64,000 nucleotides of DNA from Pseudomaricurvus sp965656525 (GCA_965656525.1 CBFHKY010000006.1:1-64000); one strand, 5' to 3'; shown: positions 25,727 to 35,806, numbered from the stretch's first letter. The notes: generated by a model not told the origin, from the letters alone. Translations and numbers: made by a program.

Positions 25727-27757
25727 TCATCGTTGTCCAAACTGAAAACCTTGCACTAATTTTTTAAGCTGATGAGCCTGATCTTCTAGGCGGCCACTCA
25801 CTAGAGTGCCTTCCTCAGAGCTCTTTGCCGTATCTTTTGTGGCATCATCGACCACAATAATATTGCGGTTTATTTCCTCACAAGCTTGCGACTGTTCTTG
25901 CGCCGCATAAGTGATGTTCGTGATCATTTGATGCAATTCTGTTGTTGTCGTTGTGGCTGTATTTAAGCTTTTAGCAATATCATCAAACTGATTATCTACC
26001 ATGCTAGCTTGCTGATGACCGGCTTCTATGACGGTCACCGCTTCACCTGATTTCCCCTGTAGGCGTAGGATCATCTTTTGTATTTCTTCTGTGCTTTCAT
26101 GGGTGCGCTGTGCCAGCGTTCTCACTTCATCAGCGACAACAGCAAAACCACGGCCTTGTTCGCCTGCTCTTGCGGCTTCAATGGCGGCGTTCAATGCCAG
26201 TAAATTCGTCTGCTCGGCAATGCTTTTAATCACATCCAGCACATGGCCTATATTTTTACTTTCTAGCGCCATGCCATCCATAACCTCAACCGCTTGTTGC
26301 ATATCCTGTGATAACTTTTCTGTATGCTTACGGGATTCGTTCACCTTCTCATAACTGGCTGTTACGGCAGACAAGGTATGCGTGGTAGCTTCTGATGCAG
26401 TTGCTGTGTGGCCTGAAACCTCTTGCGCCGAGGCATTCATTTCGGTTATGGCTGTTACAATTTGCTGTGTTTCACTGAGCTGGTTTTGAACATTGATGGA
26501 TATCTGTTTTGCCATGCGAGAAATGGCTTCGGAATCATTCCACAGCTCACTGCTTAGCTTGTCTACATCACCAACCGTTTGGTTAAAACGTTGTGCCAAT
26601 TGATTAAAACTGTTACCAATTTCTTTGGTTTCATCTTGCGATTTCAGGTGAATTCGACTTTTAAGATTACCCGATACCAGCTCCTGTGAAGCTACGACAA
26701 TGGTATCGATAGACATTCTCACAGATTGGTAAAATGCCACGTATAAATACACAATAACGACTAATGAGATCAGCACTAACCCAATGATAAACACCATAGT
26801 GTTGTAAGATTGCTCGATTCTTTTTTGCAACAGATCCTGAAGTAGAATCAAGCTGCTGTCATAGACTGTGAAAAAGCGTCCGATAACATCGGTACCCTGA
26901 CTGAATATAGCCTCGGGGAAAACAGTAATGTCTTGATTAACTTTGGAGGCGACGTTTGTTTCAACAAAGTTTAAGTAATTCGTTAGACCTACTGAAGCGC
27001 TACGAGTATTTTTAATCAGATCCTTACTTATGCTCGGAGCAGACTGCTCAACCCGTTCCATACCATACTCTAAACTGGAAAAAGCGGACTTTATAGTGAG
27101 CATCAAACCTGTCATAACCATACCTTGCTGCAACGTGATAGATTGCTTGGCAGCAATACCAGAGCCCTTACCCCGCAATTGCCCCAAGTTTTCAACCACC
27201 AAAGGCAAGCGATTCACAACAGCATCCATCAAATAATAGGTGGAAGTCACGGGGTCCAGAGCCAGCTCGGAGCGATCAGCCACATACACACCTAACTGAA
27301 TAAGCTGACTGATTATGTCGCTATGGCGCTGAAAGCCTTGATCGGGGGGGACGGCGTCAATATCACGAGCTTCACTCCAGCGATCAGCAACTTCGGTAGC
27401 TTCCTGTAGCAGATTTAAATCTTGCCAGATATCTTTTTGCTGCATCATCGCCTGAAAATGACTGTCGACAATTTCTTTTTGGTTTGCCACTTTCTCGGAA
27501 AAACTTTGGTCGCCATTTAATAGGGCATTACTCATACCGCGATGTTTCGCTACGTTTTCTATTAATGGCCGAAGCTTCATTAATAGCTGCACTCCCCGAC
27601 CTTCATTCTGTGCAATCAAAACATCTTTGTGCAAATTCATTACGGTGTAGCCAAACAATCCCATCAACGGCAGTAAAAACAGCACTGAAATCAAGGCAAA
27701 CTTCTGCAGGTAAGACAGGCGGCCCATCAGATGCACGGCTGGAGTTAGTAGCGACAT
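25727..27757 (-). CDS. Methyl-accepting chemotaxis protein
   Basis: 676 residues. Membrane helix at about 15-37, a long (near 285-residue) periplasmic ligand region rich in helices, a second membrane helix at about 323-345 (MVFIIGLVLISLVVIVYLYVAFY), a HAMP domain, then the MCP signalling hairpin with the invariant tip SIAEQTNLLALNAAIEAARA and FAVVADEVRTLAQRT. No C-terminal CheR-binding pentapeptide is evident. First gene of a four-gene unit behind a FliA-type promoter at 27814-27840; the downstream periplasmic proteins could present ligands to it. Confidence 0.9.
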   Translation of the reverse strand: MSLLTPAVHLMGRLSYLQKFALISVLFLLPLMGLFGYTVMNLHKDVLIAQNEGRGVQLLMKLRPLIENVAKHRGMSNALLNGDQSFSEKVANQKEIVDSHFQAMMQQKDIWQDLNLLQEATEVADRWSEARDIDAVPPDQGFQRHSDIISQLIQLGVYVADRSELALDPVTSTYYLMDAVVNRLPLVVENLGQLRGKGSGIAAKQSITLQQGMVMTGLMLTIKSAFSSLEYGMERVEQSAPSISKDLIKNTRSASVGLTNYLNFVETNVASKVNQDITVFPEAIFSQGTDVIGRFFTVYDSSLILLQDLLQKRIEQSYNTMVFIIGLVLISLVVIVYLYVAFYQSVRMSIDTIVVASQELVSGNLKSRIHLKSQDETKEIGNSFNQLAQRFNQTVGDVDKLSSELWNDSEAISRMAKQISINVQNQLSETQQIVTAITEMNASAQEVSGHTATASEATTHTLSAVTASYEKVNESRKHTEKLSQDMQQAVEVMDGMALESKNIGHVLDVIKSIAEQTNLLALNAAIEAARAGEQGRGFAVVADEVRTLAQRTHESTEEIQKMILRLQGKSGEAVTVIEAGHQQASMVDNQFDDIAKSLNTATTTTTELHQMITNITYAAQEQSQACEEINRNIIVVDDATKDTAKSSEEGTLVSGRLEDQAHQLKKLVQGFQFGQR

Positions 27758-27813
27758 ATAACATCCTTGTCAGATGCATGAATAAAAGAATACTAATAAG
27801 AAGGGTAGTTCAA

Positions 27814-27840
27814 ATGTCGGCACGGACGGCATTTTGTTTA
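27814..27840 (-). promoter_or_regulatory. FliA (sigma-28) flagellar-class promoter of the chemoreceptor gene
   Basis: On the minus strand TAAA (27840-27837), exactly 15 bases, then GCCGACAT (27821-27814). The sigma-28 consensus is TAAA-N15-GCCGATAA; the -10 matches six of eight. It lies 57 bases above the chemoreceptor start. This ties the cluster to the motility regulon. Confidence 0.6.
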
Positions 27841-27953
27841 ATACTTTACTGACTGCCTTGTCAGGGTTTGTTATTCCTTTTTCAACCAAGGCTGCATTGC
27901 ACAACCTTGGTAAAGGTAAAACGGCGTACTAGGGTCGCATTTCAAACTGGGTA

Positions 27954-28730
27954 CTAGGATGCCTGATTGCGGGTAAATACCCATTCCTTCGCAGAAGACA
28001 TCGCTTCGTTGAATGCATAGCCTTCACTGTCGAACGCTTTTAGAGCTTCAACGTCTTGCACACGATGTTTAATGGCAAATTCGCACATCAAGCCGCGCGC
28101 TTTTTTGGCGTAAAAGCTGATAATTTTGTATTTGTCACCTTTCCAGTCTTTAAATACCGGCGTGATAATATCGGCCTGTAAAGCTTTGGGTTTCACCGAT
28201 TTAAAGTACTCATTCGATGCAAGGTTAACCAAAACACGACTCTCCAATGCTTGCAGTTGCCCGTTAAGAGCCTCGGTGATTTTCTCGCCCCAAAACTCAT
28301 AAAGATTACGGCCTTGCTGATTGGCGAATTTGGTGCCCATTTCCAGCCGATAAGGTTGCATCAAATCCAGTGGACGCAAAAGACCATATAAACCTGAAAG
28401 TATGCGCAAATGCTGCTGAGCAAAGGCAAAATCATCACTTTGAAAACTGGTGGCATTCAAACCACTGTACACATCACCATTAAACGCCAGTACGGCCTGC
28501 TTGGCGTTATCTGAATCAAACGGTGGAGCCCAAGCTTGAAAACGGTCGTAGTTAAGCACGCCCAGCTTGTCGCTGATGCTCATCAATTTAGAGATGTCTT
28601 GAGGCGCGAGGTGGCGCAGTTCATCAATTAACTGCTGGGATTCCTGCAGAAAATCTGGCTGGGTAAACTCTGTGGTATTGGCTGGAGTGTCATAATCTAG
28701 GTTTTTCGCGGGGGATATAACCAATAACAT
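27954..28730 (-). CDS. yaaA: Peroxide stress protein YaaA (DUF328)
   Basis: 258 residues, the family length. The start MLLVISPAKNLDYDTP, the GDVYSGLNATSFQSDDFAFAQQHLRILSGLYGLLRPLD core and the YKIISFYAKKARGLMCEFAI segment are diagnostic. In Escherichia coli it limits free iron and oxidative DNA damage and belongs to the OxyR regulon. Here it is 8 kb from the oxyR homologue. A DUF4265 gene lies upstream on the same strand. Confidence 0.94.
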   Translation of the reverse strand: MLLVISPAKNLDYDTPANTTEFTQPDFLQESQQLIDELRHLAPQDISKLMSISDKLGVLNYDRFQAWAPPFDSDNAKQAVLAFNGDVYSGLNATSFQSDDFAFAQQHLRILSGLYGLLRPLDLMQPYRLEMGTKFANQQGRNLYEFWGEKITEALNGQLQALESRVLVNLASNEYFKSVKPKALQADIITPVFKDWKGDKYKIISFYAKKARGLMCEFAIKHRVQDVEALKAFDSEGYAFNEAMSSAKEWVFTRNQAS

Positions 28731-28819
28731 AACGCCTCTCTGTTTTTTGTTGTATGTATAAACTTTCGATGTTTTTGCTGCACGGCGGTGACGCGATATT
28801 GCGGTCTATGACACGAGTC

Positions 28820-29299
28820 TTATTCCGGCTTCAGAATATCCTGCCACCAATTGAGTGGTGTTTGACCGTCTTCTGGGTCGTACACATTGCCATAGGTCCA
28901 CATCACATCATCACTCACCACACTGTTAAGGAGCCCTTCGATTTGCCCAAAACCACAGCTGACGTGGATGCTGTAAATCAACATTCTCGAGGTTTCGATA
29001 TCCAGTTCAGCCCCTAATTTTTCCAATGGCGGTGATAGCTCATCCACCAATTCACTGCTGTCATCCCGACAATACACTCGAATAGCAAGGTTTCCGCTGC
29101 GCTTTATCAACGAAAAATTCTGCGTGCCTTGCTCCAGCTTGATAACATCGCCACTGGCAATGCCTTTAATAAATGCTGGGGATTTTACCAGCTGGCAGCT
29201 ATCATCTTCGTGCACAATCACCTGCAAGCGCTCTACCACTGGGCGGCCATCGAGGCCGGTTCCGGCAAATAATTCCACAATTTGCAGCGCATTTGTCAT
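28820..29299 (-). CDS. DUF4265 domain protein
   Basis: 159 residues, no membrane segments or signal. The pattern VIKLEQGTQNFSLIKRSGNLAIRVYC then LGAELDIETSRMLIYSIHVSCGFGQIEGLLN fits the DUF4265 family. Function unknown. It precedes yaaA on the same strand with 89 bases between, and is divergent from the M48 protease gene. Confidence 0.65.
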   Translation of the reverse strand: MTNALQIVELFAGTGLDGRPVVERLQVIVHEDDSCQLVKSPAFIKGIASGDVIKLEQGTQNFSLIKRSGNLAIRVYCRDDSSELVDELSPPLEKLGAELDIETSRMLIYSIHVSCGFGQIEGLLNSVVSDDVMWTYGNVYDPEDGQTPLNWWQDILKPE

Positions 29300-29366
29300 A
29301 CTGACACCTTCTTACAATTCGTATAATCCCCCATTATACGTGAAAGAAATGAATTAGGAGATTCTC

Positions 29367-30647
29367 ATGGGCATGCTTTTCCGCAGTCTTGCCTTGGCCG
29401 CCGTTGCGCTTGTAGCCGGCTGCAGTGTCAATCCCGTTACGGGAGAAAAAGAACTGTCGCTCATGTCCCCGGCGCAAGAAATTGCCATCGGCAGCAAGCA
29501 GTATTCACCCTCACAACAAAGTCAGGGGGGGCGATACTCCGTAGACCCTGATCTAACAGCTTATGTTAATCAAGTAGGGCAAAGGCTAGCCGTCGTCAGT
29601 GATCGTACACAACTGCCTTATGAGTTTGTGGTACTCAACAGCGACATTCCAAATGCATGGGCCCTGCCCGGCGGGAAAATCGCCATCAATCGCGGACTAT
29701 TGATAGAACTGGAAGATGAAGCACAACTGGCCGCAGTTCTTGGCCATGAAATTGTGCACGCCGCTGCACGCCATAGTGCCCAACAAATGACCCAAAGCAC
29801 TCTTTTGGGGGTCGCTGCACAAGTGGCTACTGTTGCGGGTCAAAAAACCGAGTACGGTGAGTTGATCGGCATGGGTAGTCAGCTGGGGGCTAACTTGTAT
29901 CAGGCCCATTATGGTCGCGATCAGGAGCTGGAAGCGGATTATTATGGTATGACGTACATGGCCCGAGCCGGTTACGACCCTAGTGCCGCGATTGAACTGC
30001 AGCAAACCTTTGTGCGCTTGTCTGAAGGGCAGCAAAGTAACTGGCTAAACGGCTTGTTTTCCAGTCACCCGCCGTCACAACAGCGGGTCGACGCCAATCG
30101 CCAGCAAGCGGCCAACCTAGGGGTTAACGGCAAGCGTAATAAAGCTGAGTTTGATCGCGCAATGCGCCAATTGCGCAAAGATTTACCCGCTTATGAATTG
30201 CATCAGGAAGCTATAAAAGCCGCTAACAAAGATGATAATGATAAGGCGCTGTCATTGGTGAACCGCGCCATACAAGCTCAACCTAATGAAGCCAGCTTTT
30301 ACATCACACAAGGGCAGCTGCTGTTGCAATCCGACAAAGAGCATGAAGCGCTGACCAGTTTTAAACGCGCCCACAATCTTTACCCTGAGTATTATTTGCC
30401 TTTGCTAGGAATGGGGGTCACCCAGAAAGCGCTTAAAGCCGTGTCATCTGCCTCAACAAACCTGAGTAAAAGCTATGACATTCTCCCCACTCAAATCGCG
30501 GCGTTTCACTTAGGTGAAATACGTTTGGCTCAAGGCGATAAGCAACAGGCTGTTGGTTATTTCCAGCAGGCCTATCAAGGTGGTGGGGCATTAGGCGAGA
30601 AAGCTCAAGCCTATCTGCAAGAGCTGAGTACCACCAGCTCACCGTAA
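29367..30647 (+). CDS. M48-family metalloprotease with TPR repeats, lipoprotein
   Basis: 426 residues. The N-terminus has a signal peptide with lipobox LVAGC (Cys19), placing it at a membrane facing the periplasm. The zinc site is HEIVH (His127, Glu128, His131) with the third ligand in QELEADYYG near Glu189. C-terminal residues 270-420 form tetratricopeptide-like helices (SFYITQGQLLLQSDKEHEALTSFKRAHNLYPEY). The arrangement resembles BepA/YfgC-type proteases that monitor outer-membrane protein assembly, and the short NPVTGEKELSLMSP stretch after the lipobox is common in this group. It probably does periplasmic quality control. Confidence 0.85.
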   Translation: MGMLFRSLALAAVALVAGCSVNPVTGEKELSLMSPAQEIAIGSKQYSPSQQSQGGRYSVDPDLTAYVNQVGQRLAVVSDRTQLPYEFVVLNSDIPNAWALPGGKIAINRGLLIELEDEAQLAAVLGHEIVHAAARHSAQQMTQSTLLGVAAQVATVAGQKTEYGELIGMGSQLGANLYQAHYGRDQELEADYYGMTYMARAGYDPSAAIELQQTFVRLSEGQQSNWLNGLFSSHPPSQQRVDANRQQAANLGVNGKRNKAEFDRAMRQLRKDLPAYELHQEAIKAANKDDNDKALSLVNRAIQAQPNEASFYITQGQLLLQSDKEHEALTSFKRAHNLYPEYYLPLLGMGVTQKALKAVSSASTNLSKSYDILPTQIAAFHLGEIRLAQGDKQQAVGYFQQAYQGGGALGEKAQAYLQELSTTSSP

Positions 30648-30783
30648 TTGAAGCTCGATTTATAGACTAACCGCTGGGTTTAGCCCCGCCAGCCCTGCAA
30701 GTAAAGCGCTCGTGGGGCGTATCGTTTAAGTCTATGAAGGATTTAGAGTGTAGATATGATCAATAAATGCGATATGGCGGCTC

Positions 30784-31005
30784 TTATTGAACTCGGCAAA
30801 TAAAATAGCCACGGTCTTGTTTCCGCTGTTCACACTCTTTGCGTAGGTTTTCACAGGCCTGAACTTTGCCCGGCGAAGTGGGCTTGCGATCTAAACACTG
30901 CCCATAGCTTTCTGATAAATCGTAATCGTCCATTTTTGCCAGCTTGCTGTCGCCACAAGCAAATAGCATAGCCGCTGTTAAGGCTATGACAATACCACGC
31001 CCCAT
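30784..31005 (-). CDS. Small putative lipoprotein, function unknown
   Basis: 73 residues. A signal segment with LFAC lipobox near residue 17, followed by a short hydrophilic chain with several cysteines (GQCLDRKPTSPGKVQACENLRKECEQ). I do not recognise it. It lies between the phoU terminator and the end of the convergent M48 protease gene. Confidence 0.55.
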   Translation of the reverse strand: MGRGIVIALTAAMLFACGDSKLAKMDDYDLSESYGQCLDRKPTSPGKVQACENLRKECEQRKQDRGYFICRVQ

Positions 31006-31053
31006 AATTAACCTACCTATGTTTCCCGTCTTATTGTGTTTAGCCTAACACTA

Positions 31054-31078
31054 AAAAAGCCGCACTTGGCGGCTTTTT
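31054..31078 (-). terminator. Terminator of the pst-phoU operon
   Basis: AAAAAGCCG and CGGCTTTTT pair around a 7-base loop, with a T-run on both strands. It lies 60 bases past the phoU stop on the minus strand. Confidence 0.85.
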
Positions 31079-31137
31079 GCAAAACAACGACGTTAAAAAT
31101 CTAGGTTATGGCTGCACCACTGGCCCGTTTACGTCGA

Positions 31138-31854
31138 TTATAAATCCTTCAGCTTTTCTTCCATTTCACTGATGGAATCATGACGTACATCCAGCCCTTT
31201 CACCAAATAGATAACGTGCTCAGCAATGTTACTGGCATGATCGCCAATTCGCTCTAACGCACGCAGTGCCCAAATGATGTTCAATACCCGAGTGATCGAG
31301 CGGGGGTCTTCCATCATATAAGTCGCCAGTTCACGCATGGCGCTTTTGTATTCTTGATCGACTTTTTTGTCCTCGTGGGCCACTTTCAGAGCCGCATCTA
31401 CATCAAATCGTGCAAAGGCATCTAAGGCCGCCACCACCATTTGGTGGACAAGGTTACCGATATGGCGCAGCTCCACATAACCTCTTGGTGCGGCGCCATC
31501 TTCAGCAAGATAAATGGACATTTTGGCGATTTTATCCGCCTCATCACCCATGCGCTCTAGGTCACGAGTGATACGTGCAACCGCTAACACCATGCGCAGA
31601 TCCGATGCCGCAGGTTGGCGACGTGCCAATACACGAGTACAGGCTTCATCTAGATGCCGCTCGTAATTATCCACGTGCTCTTCGTTTGCGAGAACCTTGT
31701 CAGCCAAATCACTGTCGGCAGAAATGATTGACGTTAATGCATCAACCGTTTGCTGTTCCACTAAGCCACCCATTTCCAATACTTGGGTTTTGAGATCTTC
31801 TAGATCGGTATTGAACTGCTGTGATATGTGTTGATCCAGATGTAACTTATCCAT
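31138..31854 (-). CDS. phoU: Phosphate transport/signalling regulator PhoU
   Basis: 238 residues, two three-helix PhoU repeats each with a metal-binding E/D motif (ITRDLERMGDEADKIAKM near residue 85 and RALERIGDHASNIAEHVIY near residue 200). PhoU links the Pst transporter to PhoR and silences the regulon when phosphate is plentiful. ATG 31854 with a GGAGA ribosome site is used; the longer frame has no ribosome site and overlaps pstB. Last gene of pstSCAB-phoU. Confidence 0.95.
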   Translation of the reverse strand: MDKLHLDQHISQQFNTDLEDLKTQVLEMGGLVEQQTVDALTSIISADSDLADKVLANEEHVDNYERHLDEACTRVLARRQPAASDLRMVLAVARITRDLERMGDEADKIAKMSIYLAEDGAAPRGYVELRHIGNLVHQMVVAALDAFARFDVDAALKVAHEDKKVDQEYKSAMRELATYMMEDPRSITRVLNIIWALRALERIGDHASNIAEHVIYLVKGLDVRHDSISEMEEKLKDL

Positions 31855-31939
31855 AACTGTCTCCAGCGCGACGACGCATCTTTCTTGGGCCTGTGTGCGA
31901 CAAGCAACACGGCACGTTTCTACTTTTAAGCCAACAACA

Positions 31940-32821
31940 TTAACCAAATCGACCGGTAATGTAAGCCTCTGTGAGCTCGTGATCTGGGTTGGTGAAGACC
32001 TTTTCCGTTTCGTTCACTTCAATCAGCTTACCGAGGTGGAAGTAAGCGGTGCGATGCGATACCCGAGCGGCTTGCTGCATGGAGTGCGTCACGATGGCAA
32101 TGGTGAAGTTCTCACTCAGCTCAGCAATCAGCTCTTCAATTTTAGCCGTTGCAATAGGGTCAAGTGCGGAACAGGGTTCATCCATTAAGATCACTTCTGG
32201 ACTGACCGCAATGGTACGGGCAATACACAAACGCTGCTGCTGACCGCCGGAAAGACCGGTTCCCGGGGAGTGCAAACGATCTTTGACTTCTTCCCACAGG
32301 CCCGCTTTTTTAAGACTGGTCTCTACCACTTCATCCAGCTCGGTACGACGACTGATTAGGCCGTGGATACGTGGCCCATAAGCGACATTGTCGTAGATGG
32401 ATTTCGGAAAGGGATTGGGCTTCTGGAACACCATGCCCACGCGAGCGCGCAATGGCACCACGTCTAATTTAGGGTCATAAATGTCTTGACCTTCCAGTTG
32501 CAGACTGCCTTTGACCTTACAAATATCGATGGTGTCGTTCATGCGATTTAGGCAGCGCAGGAAGGTGGATTTACCACAACCTGACGGGCCAATCATGGAC
32601 AACACTTCGTTTTGTCCAATGTCTAGGTTGACCCCGAAAATGGCTTGTTTATCGCCATAAAAAACGTTCACGTCGCGCATGGACATTTTGGCATTTTCAG
32701 TCAACAGCGGGTGGCCAACGGTTTCTTGGCTTTCAGATAAGCTTCCCACTGGAGCTTGGCTTTCTTTTTTCATCATAGTCGGTGCCATAGGTTGCTCTGC
32801 GACGGCGTTAAATTCAGTCAC
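31940..32821 (-). CDS. pstB: Phosphate ABC transporter ATP-binding protein PstB
   Basis: 293 residues; the first 45 are an N-terminal extension not needed for the ABC fold. Walker A IGPSGCGKST, Q-loop FQKPNPFP, signature LSGGQQQR, Walker B VILMDEP and the H-loop THSM are all present. It powers phosphate uptake by PstC-PstA. The start is GTG 32821, supported by a strong GAGGGG ribosome site six bases away. Follows pstA by 21 bases. Confidence 0.96.
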   Translation of the reverse strand: MTEFNAVAEQPMAPTMMKKESQAPVGSLSESQETVGHPLLTENAKMSMRDVNVFYGDKQAIFGVNLDIGQNEVLSMIGPSGCGKSTFLRCLNRMNDTIDICKVKGSLQLEGQDIYDPKLDVVPLRARVGMVFQKPNPFPKSIYDNVAYGPRIHGLISRRTELDEVVETSLKKAGLWEEVKDRLHSPGTGLSGGQQQRLCIARTIAVSPEVILMDEPCSALDPIATAKIEELIAELSENFTIAIVTHSMQQAARVSHRTAYFHLGKLIEVNETEKVFTNPDHELTEAYITGRFG

Positions 32822-32842
32822 GTTCTACCCCTCAGTTATCAA

Positions 32843-34162
32843 TTACCAGCGACGTTCCAGTCGCTTGCGCAACCAGACAGCCAGAGTATTCATTACGATC
32901 AAAAAGCCCAACAACACCATAATGGCGGCCGAGGTACGCTCAACAAAGGCGCGCTCCGGGCTATCAGACCAAAGGAAAATTTGTACCGGCAAAGCCGTTG
33001 CTGGGTCTGTAATACCCGCCGGAACATCTACGATAAAGGCCACCATACCAATCATCAGCAAAGGAGCCGTTTCACCCAGTGCCTGCGCCATGCCAATAAT
33101 TGTACCGGTCAACATTCCAGGCATCGCGAGCGGCAGCACATGATGCAGAATCACTTGCATCTTAGAGGCACCAATACCCATTGCCGCCTCTCGGATAGAA
33201 GGTGGTACCGATTTGATGGCAGCGCGACTGGAAATAATGATTGTGGGCAGTGTCATCAAGGTAAGCACAAAACCACCGACCAAAGGCACCGAGCGTGGCA
33301 ACCCCATAAAATTGATAAAAATCGCCAAGCCCAACAAACCGAAAATAATGGAAGGTACGGCGGCCAAGTTGTTGATGTTCACCTCGATAAAATCGGTGAA
33401 TGCATTTTTACTGGCGTACTCTTCCAGATACACGGCCGCTGCAACGCCAACAGGGAAAGAGAGCGCCAAAGTCACCAGCAAGGTAAACAACGAACCCATA
33501 ATAGCGCCACGAATACCAGCTTGCTCAGGCTCACGGGAATCGCCAGCGGTAAAGAAGGTGGTATTGAAACGTTTCTCTAAGGCGTTATCCGCGATCAAAG
33601 CATCAATCCAGCGCTCTTGGTTATCGCTAATTCGCCCCATGTACGCGCCATCTGAACTGTCGATACTTTTGTAATAAGTATCGATGTCATCATCGGCCAA
33701 CACCCACACATCGAGACTCTGATTCAGTAAGTCTGGGTTGTTTTCCAACATATTGCGCAACTCAAAGCCGGCGCCGTTACTGACGATGCTGTAAAGCTGT
33801 TTTTTATCTTGACGGGTGCGAGCCTCGGGGAAACGCTCGCGCAATGCCGACTTGAGAACACCTTGGTAGTCTGCAGCAGCGATTTGGTTGGCATCGCTTG
33901 GGTCGTAAATATCAAGCGCTTCTGCCGATAAGGACACGTTTAGCTTCACGTAAGTTTGTAAAAACGCGCTGTGGCCTTTACCAATAATATCGGTAAACAA
34001 TATCAACAAGCAAAGCAGGCCAAACAGGATGGAGCCAATCCCCATCGCTTTGAAGCGCTTTTCTGCACGATAACGTTTAGCAAGATTTTTGTTCAGTTTA
34101 TCAATGGTCGACATACGACTAGCCACCGAGTTATCTGATGAAGGGGATTTGGGGTTATTCAT
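32843..34162 (-). CDS. pstA: Phosphate ABC transporter permease PstA
   Basis: 439 residues, longer than Escherichia coli PstA because of a large periplasmic segment (residues about 60-230) between the first membrane helix and the permease core. The core carries the EAA loop (REAAMGIGASKMQVILHHVLPLAMPG). ATG 34162 is used; it overlaps the pstC stop by 8 bases and has a GAGAG ribosome site. The enlarged version of PstA and PstC is common in marine Gammaproteobacteria. Confidence 0.94.
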   Translation of the reverse strand: MNNPKSPSSDNSVASRMSTIDKLNKNLAKRYRAEKRFKAMGIGSILFGLLCLLILFTDIIGKGHSAFLQTYVKLNVSLSAEALDIYDPSDANQIAAADYQGVLKSALRERFPEARTRQDKKQLYSIVSNGAGFELRNMLENNPDLLNQSLDVWVLADDDIDTYYKSIDSSDGAYMGRISDNQERWIDALIADNALEKRFNTTFFTAGDSREPEQAGIRGAIMGSLFTLLVTLALSFPVGVAAAVYLEEYASKNAFTDFIEVNINNLAAVPSIIFGLLGLAIFINFMGLPRSVPLVGGFVLTLMTLPTIIISSRAAIKSVPPSIREAAMGIGASKMQVILHHVLPLAMPGMLTGTIIGMAQALGETAPLLMIGMVAFIVDVPAGITDPATALPVQIFLWSDSPERAFVERTSAAIMVLLGFLIVMNTLAVWLRKRLERRW

Positions 34163-35564
34163 ATTGCTCTCGATACTTGCGCACGACATGAAGGGCCACA
34201 TAGTTAAGGGCCAAAGTGACCACAAACAACATGAGACCTAAGGCGAAAGCCGATAAAGTTTTAGGGCTATCGAACTCTTGGTCGCCAACCAACAGTGTCA
34301 CAATTTGTACTGTAATGGTGGTGACAGATTCCAGCGGGTTCATGGTTAGGTTTGCGGCCAAGCCTGCGGCCATCACTACAATCATGGTTTCGCCAATGGC
34401 GCGTGACGCCGCCAGCATGACACCGCCCACAATCCCAGGCAGGGCCGCTGGGATAACCACTTGCTTGATGGTTTCCGACTTAGTCGCTCCCAACCCCAGT
34501 GAGCCATCGCGCATGGTTTGAGGCACCGCATTGATAACATCGTCTGACAGAGAAGACACAAACGGAATGATCATCACGCCCATCACAATACCGGCTGCTA
34601 AAGCACTTTCTGATGAGATCATTAGCTGTAAACCCAGGAACTCAAAAGTCCAGGCACCGGTCTCGCGGATGAAGGGGGCCACCGTCAACGCGGCAAAAAA
34701 GCCGTACACAACCGTTGGGATACCCGCCAAGATTTCTAGTAGGGGTTTAACCGCCGAACGAACACGATTGCTGGCGTACTCAGACAAGTAAATCGCCGAC
34801 ATCAACCCAGTGGGCACAGCGATAATCAACGCAATCAAAGAGATCAGAAGTGTACCCACAAATAATGGAATGGCACCAAAGGCACCAGAGCTGCCTACTT
34901 GATCAGCACGAATAGCCATTTGCGGGCTCCAGTGCAGGCCAAAAAAGAACTCCATCGGCGGAACCGTTTTGAAGAACTGCAGCGACTCAAAGATCACCGA
35001 AAACACAATCCCGACGGTGGTCAGAATAGCAATGCAAGAACAGGCCATAAGAATCGACTTAAATGCCGTTTCCACTTGTAAGCGTGCTTTTTGCTGAGGG
35101 CTGATACGAATCCAAGCAAACATTGCCAAGATCATGGCAACTGAAATGGTCGCTACGGTCATGGCCATTTGGCTGGTATGGCGCAAGCTGCTCAAATGGT
35201 TCGCTGCTTGCTGCATGTACATTTCAGGCTCAGCACCCACCATATTTCCGGCGGCCAAGTTTTTGATGTTATTCAACACCAAACCAAGCTCAGACTGAGG
35301 CAAAGAACTAACGCTGTCAGGCAGGTGCCCAATCAAGAATTGATCAATGAACACCCCTTGAAACATTAACCAGCCCGCCACCAACAACAAGCTTGGAATC
35401 CCACACCACAGTGCGGTGAGCATACCGTAGTAAAAAGGCAGTGAGTTCAGGTTGCGAAAACCGGTCTGCGAACGATCAACCATCGAGATCGATCGACCAC
35501 GGCCTAAGGTATAGGCAACGGCTATCAATATCGCGATGGTCACTAACAGTGTGGAGGTACCCAT
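34155..35564 (-). CDS. pstC: Phosphate ABC transporter permease PstC
   Basis: 469 residues, also enlarged by an N-terminal membrane and periplasmic segment. Permease core with EAA loop (MRDGSLGLGATKSETIKQVVIPAALPG) near residue 345. ATG 35564 is used because it has a GGGAA ribosome site at good spacing; the longer start at 35630 has none. Downstream of pstS by about 290 bases and overlapping pstA. Confidence 0.94.
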   Translation of the reverse strand: MGTSTLLVTIAILIAVAYTLGRGRSISMVDRSQTGFRNLNSLPFYYGMLTALWCGIPSLLLVAGWLMFQGVFIDQFLIGHLPDSVSSLPQSELGLVLNNIKNLAAGNMVGAEPEMYMQQAANHLSSLRHTSQMAMTVATISVAMILAMFAWIRISPQQKARLQVETAFKSILMACSCIAILTTVGIVFSVIFESLQFFKTVPPMEFFFGLHWSPQMAIRADQVGSSGAFGAIPLFVGTLLISLIALIIAVPTGLMSAIYLSEYASNRVRSAVKPLLEILAGIPTVVYGFFAALTVAPFIRETGAWTFEFLGLQLMISSESALAAGIVMGVMIIPFVSSLSDDVINAVPQTMRDGSLGLGATKSETIKQVVIPAALPGIVGGVMLAASRAIGETMIVVMAAGLAANLTMNPLESVTTITVQIVTLLVGDQEFDSPKTLSAFALGLMLFVVTLALNYVALHVVRKYREQYE

Positions 35565-35806
35565 AAAATTCCCGAACACGTTAACATCTAGTGGGGTAGC
35601 GTTTCGGCAAGAGCCGATGCGCCGTTTCAATCAGTTCATGCGTGGTTTGCACCACCACTTAAAACACTTGGTTAAGACGCGCCTGCCATTCTTAACGAAA
35701 CATTTTACTGTGTCTTTGCTTCAAACTTATGAAGCGTAAAAGCCCAACAGATTAATCAAGTTATCTTCAAAGGAGCACTTGACTGGCTGTCGGGCTTCGG
35801 TAAATC

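Noticed and set aside
27880..27915. Inverted repeat ACCAAGG/CCTTGGT below yaaA
   Set aside because: No T-run follows on the yaaA strand, so a terminator claim is not supported.
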